Shown in pieces: positions 1-7,916 of a stretch of 64,000 nucleotides of DNA (the stretch's first letter is position 1; each line of letters starts with the position of its first letter). The notes beneath the pieces were generated by a model. The model was not told where the DNA came from, ran no database searches, and saw only the letters and a program-made list of their open reading frames with translations. The position numbers and the translations under genes are program-made. The DNA comes from Rhodoferax sp. (GTDB taxonomy: Bacteria > Pseudomonadota > Gammaproteobacteria > Burkholderiales > Burkholderiaceae_C), in assembly GCA_024236015.1 (NCBI GenBank), contig JACKLK010000003.1:385512-449511 (forward strand). Direction: 5' to 3'.

Positions 1-42
1 GACGCGCTGCTGGGGTATCGGCGCCTGTCGGGACGCCTGTAA
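1..42 (+). CDS. C-terminal end of an unidentified gene, cut by the window edge
   Basis: Frame 1 is open from the first base and ends at a TAA at 40-42, giving 13 residues that end in RLSGRL. The codons are GC-rich at third positions like the neighbouring genes. The frame converges on the minus-strand aldolase gene that ends at 124. Too little remains to name a family. It could also be a chance open stretch, because only 14 codons are visible. Confidence 0.35.
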   Translation, partial: DALLGYRRLSGRL

Positions 43-67
43 CACGGCGCGTCCGCCCAAGGAATCC

Positions 68-103
68 GGCAACGGCAACGGCTGCGGCTGCGGCTGCGGC
101 TGC
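68..103. repeat. Hexamer tandem array, two GGCAAC then four GGCTGC
   Basis: Two GGCAAC units (68-79) run directly into four perfect GGCTGC units (80-103) in the gap between two converging genes. The array is noncoding in the frames I support. Short perfect hexamer arrays can vary in length by slippage. No promoter or hairpin is evident here. Confidence 0.7.
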
Positions 104-123
104 CGTCGCAACAGTCATCCGCT

Positions 124-1182
124 TCATGCCAGCCAGCGTGCGAGATTGGCGCGCACGAAATCGTCGTCGTTGAGCTGCGGGTGGTCGCGGTAGACACGGT
201 CGATCTCCTGCGCCTGGCCGGGTGACAGCTGCTCGTCCGGATCCAGGCACCAGATGCCCTCGAGCAGGCCCTGGCGGCGCAACACCTCGTGGCAGCCGGC
301 AATACAACCCGCAAAGTCGTTGGCCACGTCGAAGAATGCGCTGTTGGCGTCGGTGACGCGGGAGTCCAGCGCCAGCAGATCGGGGTCGACCGGCGCACCG
401 CTGTCGGCGGCGGCGCGGATACGCTGGAAATAGGCCACGGCCTGCTGGGTCCAGACGCTCCAGTGGCCGAGCAGGCCGCCACGCACGCGCAGGCGCACGT
501 CCTGCCCGTGCGCGTGCACGATGAAGGGCAGCAGCAGGTCCAGCACGATATGGTCGTCGTTGCCGGTGTACAGCGTGATGCGATCCTGCGCCTGGGCCTG
601 TGCCACCCCGCGCAAGACGTCGAGGGTGCGATAACGATGGAACGGTGCGATCTTGATCGCGACCACGTTGTCGATCTCGGCAAACCGACGCCAGAACGAC
701 GCCGGCAGCACCGCGCCACCGACGGCCGGCTGCAGGTAGAAGCCGACCAGCGGAATCTCCTGCGCCAGCGCCTCGCAATGCGCGATCATCTCGTCCTCGG
801 ACGCCTTGGCCAGCGCCGCCAGCGACAGCAGTCCCGCGTGGTAACCGATGGCGCGTGCGGTCGCGGCCTCCTGGCGTGCCTGCGCGGTCGGGCCGGCCAG
901 GCCGGCGATCAGGGCCACCGGACGATCGACCCAGGTCGCGGCCTGCTCGGCGGCCAGTTCCAGCACCGGCCGGTACAGGCCGGCCTCGCGGATCGCGAAC
1001 TGCGTCGTATGCACACCCACCGCGAGACCGCCGGCGCCGGCGTCCAGGTAATAACGCGACAACGCGCGCTGGCGGCGGGGATCGAGCTGGCGCCGCGCAT
1101 CGAGGGCCAGCGGCTGGGCGGGTATCACGGTGCCGGCCTGCAGCAATTGCATGACGGCGGGCGGAATGGCGGTTCTGTGCAT
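124..1182 (-). CDS. Dihydrodipicolinate synthase/N-acetylneuraminate lyase family aldolase
   Basis: A 352-residue class I aldolase of the DHDPS/NAL superfamily, whose members form a Schiff base between an active-site lysine and a 2-oxo acid. The lysine is K177 in the motif VAIKIAP, and Y149 (GFYLQP) sits where the proton-relay tyrosine of the YNxP motif is expected. The substrate-clamp motif usually read as GTTGE is altered to GVHTTQF. At 352 residues it is longer than the usual 290-310, so it is unlikely to be the lysine-pathway DapA. It lies 21 bp downstream of a GNAT gene on the same strand and may be cotranscribed with it. The true substrate is unknown; a catabolic retro-aldol or dehydratase step is an inference. 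Confidence 0.85.
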   Translation of the reverse strand: MHRTAIPPAVMQLLQAGTVIPAQPLALDARRQLDPRRQRALSRYYLDAGAGGLAVGVHTTQFAIREAGLYRPVLELAAEQAATWVDRPVALIAGLAGPTAQARQEAATARAIGYHAGLLSLAALAKASEDEMIAHCEALAQEIPLVGFYLQPAVGGAVLPASFWRRFAEIDNVVAIKIAPFHRYRTLDVLRGVAQAQAQDRITLYTGNDDHIVLDLLLPFIVHAHGQDVRLRVRGGLLGHWSVWTQQAVAYFQRIRAAADSGAPVDPDLLALDSRVTDANSAFFDVANDFAGCIAGCHEVLRRQGLLEGIWCLDPDEQLSPGQAQEIDRVYRDHPQLNDDDFVRANLARWLA

Positions 1183-1203
1183 CGTGGGGGACTTTCAGGT
1201 GGG

Positions 1204-2106
1204 TCAGGCAAGTTCGGGGCCGGCAATGGCCATCATCCGGTCCGCATCGCCGAAGCCCTGCGGATGGGCCAGAGCCATGCGGGTGTAGCCGCGTTCGACG
1301 GAGAAACCGGCGCCTTGCAGCTGCTCGCGCAGCGCGGTGTGCCGCTCGAGCGTGTCGATCAGCACCGCGCCGCGCAGCCGCGCCAGCGCGTGGTCGATCA
1401 TGCGGCGGGCGCTGTGCGGGTCGTCGGCGATCACCGGCCCGATCTGCGTGGCGGTGCGGCCGCCGCGCCCGAGCAGGAAGCCGCTGGGCGAGCCGTTGCG
1501 CTCGGCGACACAGGCGAAATCGCCGGAGCGCCGGGCCAGGCATTGCAGCAGGGCCTGGCGGTCGGCACCGAAGACCGGCAGGTCGAGCCGGGCCAGCCAG
1601 GGCCAGTCGTGGTCGGCCAGGGCTCGCACGGCCACGCCGTCCGCGGCCGGCTCCGTCGTCGCGCCGCTCGCCGCAGCGTCGGCTGGACCCTGCTCCGCCG
1701 GGCGGCGCCAGCGCGTGATCGACCAGCCGTCCACGAAGCCCTGGCGCAGATAGACCGCTCGTCCTGCCGGCGTGGCGTCGAGCATGGGCACCAGGCCCTG
1801 CCGGCGCAGCTGCGCGATGGCATGCGCGATCAGCGCCGTGGCCAGGCCCCGGCGTCGATGGCTCTGACGGACCAGCACCATGCTGATCCAGCCGAAATCG
1901 GGCGCGAACGGCAGGATGGCCGCGGTTGCGGCCAGCGTGCCGTCGACATCGGGCATCGTGAACACGGCACCCCGGTCCATGAACAACTGCCAGTCGGCGG
2001 GGACCTGGTTCCAGCCCGACGCAACCACCAGTTCCTGGCAGGCCGCAAAATCGGCCGTGGCCAGCCGCTCGATCGGCAAGATGCCGCCTGATGTGGCTTG
2101 CGTCAT
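1204..2106 (-). CDS. GNAT-family N-acetyltransferase, tandem-domain type
   Basis: A 300-residue protein with a typical GNAT acetyl-CoA-binding stretch (RRRGLATALIAHAI) around residue 90 and a second, weaker GNAT-like half in the last 110 residues. This two-lobed form is seen in YitH-like acetyltransferases. The start at 2106 (MTQATSG) was chosen because the open frame upstream to 2208 looks like noncoding sequence. It precedes the DHDPS-family gene in the same direction. The acceptor substrate cannot be told from the sequence. A low-complexity Ala-rich linker near residues 155-170 joins the two halves. Confidence 0.8.
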   Translation of the reverse strand: MTQATSGGILPIERLATADFAACQELVVASGWNQVPADWQLFMDRGAVFTMPDVDGTLAATAAILPFAPDFGWISMVLVRQSHRRRGLATALIAHAIAQLRRQGLVPMLDATPAGRAVYLRQGFVDGWSITRWRRPAEQGPADAAASGATTEPAADGVAVRALADHDWPWLARLDLPVFGADRQALLQCLARRSGDFACVAERNGSPSGFLLGRGGRTATQIGPVIADDPHSARRMIDHALARLRGAVLIDTLERHTALREQLQGAGFSVERGYTRMALAHPQGFGDADRMMAIAGPELA

Positions 2107-2269
2107 GGCGTTGGGTCCCAGGACAAGCGCGGGGCCGTGGCGCAGGACAGAGGAACATGCGACGACGGGACCGTCCTGCGATGCCCCCCCACCTGCAACG
2201 CGACGCATATGCCATCGGGTGACACGTCGGGATCGGCGGGGCGGCGGTACCGTGCGTCCATGTCGGGGC

Positions 2270-3019
2270 TCAGGTTCGCCGGCGGGCCTTGGCGCTTGCG
2301 GGCGGCGGCGCGTGCGCGGCCGTGTCGGGCCGCTCGCACAGGTAGGCCAGCACCATGGCCGTGATGTGGTCCAGCCGCGCGTCCAGGCAGGACGCTGACA
2401 TCAGGTCGCGCTGGAAGATGGCCGACAAGGTGTAGCGGTTCGAGACATAGAAATACCCCAGCGCCGAGATCGAGACATAAACCTGCATCGGATCGGCGTC
2501 GGCGCGGAACACGTCTTCGCGTGCACCCCGCTCCAGCAACCGCGTCAGCGCATCGAGCAGCGGGGAGTTCAGGCTGGCCAGTTGCTGAGAGCGGGCGACA
2601 TGCCGGCCTTCCTGCAGGTTCTCGCTGTTGAGCAGCGCGGTGAACTCCGGGTGCGCGAAATAGTAGTTCCACGAGAACCGCACCAGGCGGCGAATGCCTT
2701 CGCGCGGCTCCAGCGTGTCGAGCTGCAGGTCGCGTTCGCGCTCGCGGATCACCCGGTAGGCCTCTTCCAGCACCGTGAGGAACAGGTCGTCCTTGTTGCC
2801 GAAGTGGTGGTAGATCATGCGCACGTTGACCCTGGCGTCGGCGGCGATGCGCTCGATCCGCGCGCCTTGCGCGCCGTGCCGGGCGAACTCGGTCGTGGCC
2901 ACCTGCAGGATGCGCTCGCGCGAGCCGGGCAGATCCTCGGCCTGCTTGCGCGGTCGACCCTTGGCCGGCGCTGCCGATGCGCTTGCTGCTTGCGCGAGTG
3001 TCGTGCTGCGATTCGACAT
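2270..3019 (-). CDS. TetR/AcrR-family transcriptional regulator
   Basis: A 249-residue repressor-type regulator. A basic, Pro/Ala-rich N-terminal tail of about 30 residues precedes the helix-turn-helix (SRERILQVATTEFARHG ... RMIYHHFGNKDDL), the standard TetR DNA-binding domain. The rest is the all-helical ligand-binding and dimerisation domain, and the tail is rich in Ala, Arg and Lys. The gene lies downstream of the SDR gene in the same direction, and a short palindrome sits directly upstream of its start codon, which suggests autoregulation. Ligand and targets are unknown. Confidence 0.9.
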   Translation of the reverse strand: MSNRSTTLAQAASASAAPAKGRPRKQAEDLPGSRERILQVATTEFARHGAQGARIERIAADARVNVRMIYHHFGNKDDLFLTVLEEAYRVIRERERDLQLDTLEPREGIRRLVRFSWNYYFAHPEFTALLNSENLQEGRHVARSQQLASLNSPLLDALTRLLERGAREDVFRADADPMQVYVSISALGYFYVSNRYTLSAIFQRDLMSASCLDARLDHITAMVLAYLCERPDTAAHAPPPASAKARRRT

Positions 3020-3020
3020 G

Positions 3021-3036
3021 GTAAATAAATTTTTAC
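3021..3036. promoter_or_regulatory. Imperfect palindrome, candidate TetR operator
   Basis: An AT-rich 16-bp element with arms GTAAA and TTTAC lies immediately upstream of the TetR gene start at 3019, inside otherwise GC-rich DNA. Six of eight half-site positions are symmetric. TetR proteins commonly bind such palindromes over their own promoters. The assignment rests on position and symmetry alone. Confidence 0.4.
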
Positions 3037-3193
3037 TTATTCTGCCTGAACCCTTGTCCGCCGTGCGGCGAATAACCCTGCAAGAACATCGGAAACCCGG
3101 ACACCCACGACCGGTGATGCAGGCCCGGACGACGCGGACGACGCGCCCACGCCCGCAGGCCGTCGCGGACGCGATCCCCGTACTACGGCTGGT

Positions 3194-3937
3194 TCAGCGG
3201 TACACCATGCCGCCGTTGATGTGCAAGACCTGCCCGGTGATATAGGCGCCCTCGTGCGAGACCAGCAGGCGCACGGCCGCGGCGATCTCCTCGGGACGGC
3301 CCTGGCGCCCGGCGGGAATCCGCAGCTGCTGCATGGCCGGTGTCAGCGCCGTGCCATCCTCGTTGCCGGACGTATCGACGATGCCCGGCGCGATGCAATT
3401 GACCGTGATGCGCCGCCCCGCCAGTTCGGTGGCCAGCGACCGGGTCAGGCCTTCGACACCGGCCTTGGCCGCGGCCACATGCGCGCGCAGCGGTGCACCC
3501 ACCGCCGCCGCCGCGCCGGAAAAGAACACGATGCGGCCGCCCGTGGCCGGCACATGCGCCAGCGCGGCCCGGCTGCACAGGAATGCCGCATCCAGGTTGG
3601 TCGCCATCACGTCGCGCCAGTGCGCCAGGCTCATGGACTCCAGCGCCGTGTGGCTGCGCAGGCCGGCGCAATGGATGACGGTATCGACGGCGCCGAATCG
3701 CGCAGCGGCGGCGGCGAAACTGTCGCGCACGGCCACCTCGTCGGTGACGTCGGCCGCCAGGTGCAGGGCATCGACACCACAGGCCAGCAGATCGGCCACC
3801 GTCCGATCGGCGTCTTCGTCGCGCCGGCGGCTCAGCACCGCCACGTGCATGCCGTCACGCGCCAGGGCCAGCGCCACCGCGCGGCCGATGCGCCGCGTGC
3901 CACCGGTGATCAGCGCGGCGCGGCGCGCCGGTGTCAT
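3194..3937 (-). CDS. Short-chain dehydrogenase/reductase family protein lacking the canonical Tyr
   Basis: A 247-residue Rossmann-fold SDR. The cofactor motif TGGTRRIG spans residues 11-18, the structural motif reads HCAG (89-92), and S140 and K158 are in the expected active-site positions. The residue four before K158, normally the catalytic Tyr of YxxxK, is V154 in the stretch AHVAAAK. A similar stretch occurs in 2,4-dienoyl-CoA-reductase-type SDRs, which place the tyrosine elsewhere. The start at 3937 puts the Rossmann motif 10 residues from the N-terminus as usual; the longer frame to 4048 has no family character. It sits between the 2OG oxygenase and TetR genes on the same strand. Confidence 0.85.
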   Translation of the reverse strand: MTPARRAALITGGTRRIGRAVALALARDGMHVAVLSRRRDEDADRTVADLLACGVDALHLAADVTDEVAVRDSFAAAAARFGAVDTVIHCAGLRSHTALESMSLAHWRDVMATNLDAAFLCSRAALAHVPATGGRIVFFSGAAAAVGAPLRAHVAAAKAGVEGLTRSLATELAGRRITVNCIAPGIVDTSGNEDGTALTPAMQQLRIPAGRQGRPEEIAAAVRLLVSHEGAYITGQVLHINGGMVYR

Positions 3938-4128
3938 CGGCGCAAGGCCGCTCCGGCCACTGGCAGCGGCGCGTCGATCGGCGGGTGTGTGTCGAGTGTC
4001 ATGGGCAAACGGCCAGCCGAGAACGACCGGCTCGGGGTTCCGGGCCACGGCGTTGGACCGGGTCGGGCCGGCAGCCGGCCATCCACGTCATTCTAGGGCG
4101 CAGCTCCGCGCGCCGCGCCCCCGGGCGA

Positions 4129-5136
4129 TCAGGCCTGCGCCTGCGCCAGCTGCGCGGGGGTCTTGTACTTCTGCACCTCCGAAAACCGCTTGACCAGGTA
4201 GTCGCCCGCCAGCACCGGCGCATAACGCGGCGGGTTGTCGTCGGACTGGCAGCTGGGCAGGCAGGCCACGGGCGTGTGGTATTCCATGTTGAAGAAGGTG
4301 GGGATCGAGAAACGTTCGCGTCCGGTGCGGTTGACCACCCGGTGCGGGTTGGAGACATACCGGTCGTTGGTCCAGACCTTGAACATGTCGCCCAGGTTGA
4401 CCACCAGCGTGTCCTCGATCCAAGGCGCGGCGATCCACTCGCCATCACGCTTGCACAGCTCCAGCCCGCCGATCGGGTCCTGGGCCAGGATGGTGATCAT
4501 GCCGTAGTCGGTGTGCTTGGCCGCGCCGAGCTCCATGTCGGTCGGCGACTCCTGCGGCGGATAGTGGAACAGCCGCGCCTGCACCATGGGCTTGTTGCAC
4601 CATTGCAGGAAGAACTCCTCGCGCTCGCCCAGCGCCAGCGCGAACAGGCGCAGCAGCCGCTTGCCCAGCGCCGTGGTGTGGCGAACGTAGGTCTCGGCCG
4701 CATCCTTCAGCCAGGGCGCGTCCGCCGGCCAGCGGTTGGGGCCGTGCAGCGGCAACCCGGCCACGACGTCCGGATCGTCCAGCGGCAGATCCACGCCCAC
4801 CTCGTAACTCTCCTTCAGGTCCGGCTTGTGGCCGGGATGCTGCGTGACGCCGTACGGCATGAAGCCGCGCCGGAAACGCTCGTCGATCTTGTCGCGCAAC
4901 CGTTCCTCCATCGGCCGGGCGAAATACCGGCGCGTCGCGTCGAACACGTTGTCGACCACCGCACGCGGGATGCCGTGCTGGCGCACGTACAGGAACCCGG
5001 TGCTGGTGCACACGGCATCGAGCTGGCGCACGAGGTCGTCCGGCGGCCCTCCGGCGATCCAGTCGCCCAGGTCGAGGATCGGAACCTCGGTGGCCGAGGC
5101 GCGCCGTGGCAAGGCCGTGAACTGTTCCGTCTGCAT
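4129..5136 (-). CDS. Isopenicillin-N-synthase-like 2-oxoglutarate/Fe(II) oxygenase
   Basis: A 335-residue nonhaem iron oxygenase with an N-terminal DIOX_N region (residues 18-130) and a C-terminal double-stranded beta-helix. The iron ligands are H208 and D210 (KHTDYG) and H265 (NPHRVV). R275 and S277 (RERFS) form the RxS motif that binds the 2-oxoglutarate carboxylate. The start at 5136 is supported by AAGGAG eight bases upstream. The gene follows the permease of the nucleobase-type importer on the same strand with a gap of 118 bp. Relatives hydroxylate many small molecules, including thymine in fungi. Oxidation of the imported substrate or its product is inference. Confidence 0.88.
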   Translation of the reverse strand: MQTEQFTALPRRASATEVPILDLGDWIAGGPPDDLVRQLDAVCTSTGFLYVRQHGIPRAVVDNVFDATRRYFARPMEERLRDKIDERFRRGFMPYGVTQHPGHKPDLKESYEVGVDLPLDDPDVVAGLPLHGPNRWPADAPWLKDAAETYVRHTTALGKRLLRLFALALGEREEFFLQWCNKPMVQARLFHYPPQESPTDMELGAAKHTDYGMITILAQDPIGGLELCKRDGEWIAAPWIEDTLVVNLGDMFKVWTNDRYVSNPHRVVNRTGRERFSIPTFFNMEYHTPVACLPSCQSDDNPPRYAPVLAGDYLVKRFSEVQKYKTPAQLAQAQA

Positions 5137-5254
5137 GGTGTGAACTCCTTTGAAATGATGGGTGGTGACGACGAACGGATCCATGCCATGCGCGCACGCA
5201 TGGCCATCAGGCGGAGCCGGCCGATCCGTGCCGGGCCCGCGGGCGAGAGGAAAC

Positions 5255-6178
5255 TCAGGAGCCCCCGGACAGGTCGCTGTGCGTGTCGGTCCAGAAGATC
5301 ACCCGGCGCGCGACGAATCGCATGGCCGCGTGCAGCACGATGCCGATCAGCGACAACACGATCAGGATCGCGAACATGCCGGCCGCGTCCATCGAGAAGT
5401 TGCGCTGCATGATCAGGTAGCCCAGCCCCGCCTGCGCACCGACGAACTCGCCGACGATGGCGCCGATCACGGCCAGCACGATGCCGATGTCCAGGCCCAC
5501 GAACACGAAGGGCAAGGCATGCGGCACCCGCACCATGCGGAAGATGTGCCACTGCGACGCGGTGAAGGCGGTCAACAGGTCGATCTGGTCACGCGGCGCC
5601 GAACGCAGGCCGACGATGGTGTTGGCCAGCACCGGGAAAAACACGATGGCGGCCGTGATCACGATCTTGGAGGTGGCGCCGAAGCCGAACCACAACACGA
5701 ACAGCGGCGCGATCGCCACCTTGGGCATGGTCTGGAACGCGACGACGTAGGGATACACCACGGCCTCGAGCAGAGCGCTCTGCCCGATCGCCGCGCCCAG
5801 CAACAGGCCCAGCAGGGCACCGATGGCGAAGCCGGCCAGGATCTCGTAGAGCGTGACCCCGCCGTGCGTGAGGATCTCGCCCGAGGCCAGTCCGCTGTAC
5901 AGCGCCTGCACCACGCTGGCGGGCGGTGGGAAGATCAGCGGCGAGACCTCGAGCAGCGTGACCAGGAAATGCCAGGCCAACAACACGCCGACGAAGACCG
6001 CGGCCACCAGCACCCGCTTGCGGGCCGGCGTCAATCCGCTGCCATCGGTTGCGGCCGGGGGCGGCGCGGGCGTCGATGTATCGGGCGATGGCGCGCGTTG
6101 CACCGGCGCCTGCGTGGCACCCGGCTTGCGCGGGGCGGGCGTGGACGCCATGGTGGTGGTTCCTTCTATGACGGACAT
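5255..6178 (-). CDS. ABC transporter permease, NitT/TauT type
   Basis: A 307-residue inner-membrane permease. About 50 Pro/Ala-rich cytoplasmic residues precede six hydrophobic segments. The loop carrying the EAA-type coupling motif (LRSAPRDQIDLLTAFTASQ) should contact the ATPase. It resembles SsuC/TauC-class permeases. The ATG at 6178 overlaps the ATPase stop as TGATG and has GGAGG nine bases upstream. A second ATG at 6151 also has a Shine-Dalgarno-like AGGAA, so the N-terminus may be 9 residues shorter. It is the last gene of the importer operon. Confidence 0.9.
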   Translation of the reverse strand: MSVIEGTTTMASTPAPRKPGATQAPVQRAPSPDTSTPAPPPAATDGSGLTPARKRVLVAAVFVGVLLAWHFLVTLLEVSPLIFPPPASVVQALYSGLASGEILTHGGVTLYEILAGFAIGALLGLLLGAAIGQSALLEAVVYPYVVAFQTMPKVAIAPLFVLWFGFGATSKIVITAAIVFFPVLANTIVGLRSAPRDQIDLLTAFTASQWHIFRMVRVPHALPFVFVGLDIGIVLAVIGAIVGEFVGAQAGLGYLIMQRNFSMDAAGMFAILIVLSLIGIVLHAAMRFVARRVIFWTDTHSDLSGGS

Positions 6179-6996
6179 CAGTCGAGTCCTCCGCTGGCAT
6201 TGAGGTTGGCGCGGATCGACGACACGTAGGCGCCGAACCGGTCGGTGTTGATGAGTTCGAGCGTGCGCTGGGCAGGAAGGTCCACGTCCACGACCTGGGT
6301 CACGCGCCCCGGGCGGGGCGACATCACGACCACGCGGTCGCCGAGGAACACCGCCTCGGGAATGCTGTGCGTGACCAGCATGATGGTGGCGCCGGTACGC
6401 TCGCGAATCTTGAGCAGTTCCAGGTTCATCGTCTCGCGGGTCATGGCGTCCAGCGCGCCGAAGGGCTCGTCCATCAGCAGCAGCAGCGGGTCGTTGACCA
6501 GCGCGCGGGCGATGCCCACGCGTTGCTGCATGCCGCCGGACAATTCGTTGGGGTACTTGGTGGCGAAGTGCTCGAGCCCCACCAGTTGCAGGTAGTGCCG
6601 GGCCCGGGCCAGCGCGGTGGCCGGGTCGCGCCCCTGCACTTCGGCCGGCACCAGCACGTTCTCGAGCACGCTGCGCCAGGGCAGCAGCACCGGCGCCTGG
6701 AACACGACACCCACGTCGCGCGTGGGGCCGCTGACGGCACGCCCGCCGAGCAGGACGCGACCGCTGCTGGCACGCTCCAGGCCGGCCAGGATACGCAGCA
6801 GCGTGCTCTTGCCGCAACCGCTGGGGCCGACGACCGTGACGAACTCGCCCTTGCGCACCGCGAAGCCGACGTCGTGCAAGGCCGTCACGGTGCCGCCGTC
6901 CTTGGAGCGGAAGGTCTTGTGCAGTTGTTCGAACGCGAACGCCGCCGGCGCTTGCGCGTGCGTGGAAACAGGTGGCCTTTCGGCGAGTGCTTGCAT
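6178..6996 (-). CDS. ABC transporter ATP-binding protein, NitT/TauT type
   Basis: A 272-residue ATPase with Walker A (GPSGCGKST), Q-loop, signature LSGGMQQR, Walker B (LLLMDEPFGALD) and the switch histidine in LVTHS. The family energises uptake of sulfonates, nitrate, pyrimidines and similar small molecules. I chose the ATG at 6996, which has AAGGA ten bases upstream. An in-frame ATG at 7020 overlaps the LysR stop as ATGA and would add 8 residues. Its stop overlaps the permease start, so the two subunits are translationally coupled. Confidence 0.92.
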   Translation of the reverse strand: MQALAERPPVSTHAQAPAAFAFEQLHKTFRSKDGGTVTALHDVGFAVRKGEFVTVVGPSGCGKSTLLRILAGLERASSGRVLLGGRAVSGPTRDVGVVFQAPVLLPWRSVLENVLVPAEVQGRDPATALARARHYLQLVGLEHFATKYPNELSGGMQQRVGIARALVNDPLLLLMDEPFGALDAMTRETMNLELLKIRERTGATIMLVTHSIPEAVFLGDRVVVMSPRPGRVTQVVDVDLPAQRTLELINTDRFGAYVSSIRANLNASGGLD

Positions 6997-7016
6997 GTCG
7001 GTGTATTCCTTTGCGT

Positions 7017-7916
7017 TCATTCGAGGCTGTCGAACTCCTGCTTGAGCAGTTCGATGAAGATCGCGACGATCGGGCTGGGATTGCGGCCGTCGAAGATGCA
7101 CAGGCTCAGGTGCTGCGGCTTCACGTGCGGATCCTTGATGGGCACATAGCGGTAACCCGGCCCTTGCAGCGGCTCGCCCACGCGTGCGTTGACGATGGCC
7201 AGCGCAAGCCCTGCGCGGGCCACCGAGCGCAGCAGGTCATAGGAATTGCTGACCAGGGTCTTGCGCGGCTTGATGCCGGCCTTGGCGAACATCTCGTCAT
7301 AGACCTTGGCACCGATCCGTGCGTCCGGATAGGCGATGCCGTATTCGGCGCAATCGGACAGGCGCACATGCGGCTTTTCCGCCAGCGGGTGGTCGTCGGA
7401 CACCAGCACCCGCGTAGCCAGCTGGCGCTTGTACACATGTTGCACATGCAGCACGGCGGGCGCGTTGAAGGCGATGGCCAGGTCGAGCTCGTCCTGCCCC
7501 ACCATCTCGACCAGCCGTGGCGATCCGGCCGACTCGATCTCGTAGCTGATGCCGGGATATTGCTGGTTGAAGCGCGACAGGAAGCCCGGAATGGAGTCGC
7601 GCGCAAAGGTCTCGGGGATGCCCAGGCGGATCTTGCCCTTGCGCAGCCCCTTGAGCGCCTCGATCTCGGCGCGCACCCGTTCGAATTCACGGTCGGTGTG
7701 CACCACGTAGCGCATCAGGCTCTCGCCCGCTGCCGTGAGCTTGAGCACGGAACGGCCGCGGCTGCGCTCGAGCAAGGGTGCACCGACCTCCTCCTCGAGC
7801 AGCGTGATCTGGCGGCTGATCGCAGACGCCGCCACGAACAGACGCTCGGAGGCCGCGCGCAGCGAACCGCTGCGCACCACCTCGGCGAAATAACGCAGGG
7901 CATTGCCTGGAATCAC
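7017..7916 (-). CDS. LysR-family transcriptional regulator inside the importer operon
   Basis: A 299-residue regulator. The winged helix-turn-helix occupies residues 5-65 (LRYFAEVVRSGSLRAASERL...SAISRQI), followed by a periplasmic-binding-protein-like effector domain. The start is a GTG at 7916 sharing four bases (GTGA) with the deaminase stop. It is encoded within the operon, between the deaminase and the ATPase, not divergently as is usual for LysR genes. That placement suggests it responds to the transported compound or its deaminated product and controls the promoter near 10.1 kb. The effector is unknown. Confidence 0.92.
   Translation of the reverse strand: MIPGNALRYFAEVVRSGSLRAASERLFVAASAISRQITLLEEEVGAPLLERSRGRSVLKLTAAGESLMRYVVHTDREFERVRAEIEALKGLRKGKIRLGIPETFARDSIPGFLSRFNQQYPGISYEIESAGSPRLVEMVGQDELDLAIAFNAPAVLHVQHVYKRQLATRVLVSDDHPLAEKPHVRLSDCAEYGIAYPDARIGAKVYDEMFAKAGIKPRKTLVSNSYDLLRSVARAGLALAIVNARVGEPLQGPGYRYVPIKDPHVKPQHLSLCIFDGRNPSPIVAIFIELLKQEFDSLE

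Noticed and set aside
68..103. Hexamer array as a CRISPR or origin element
   Set aside because: Units are 6 bp with no spacers, no cas gene lies nearby, and no DnaA-box clusters are visible.
124..1182. Lysine-pathway dapA
   Set aside because: The chain is longer than DapA, the GTTGE motif is altered, and no lysine-pathway gene lies nearby.
289..2091. A 600-codon plus-strand open frame across the aldolase and GNAT genes
   Set aside because: The chain is Arg/Gly/His/Gln-rich with no family motif and spans two well-supported minus-strand genes.
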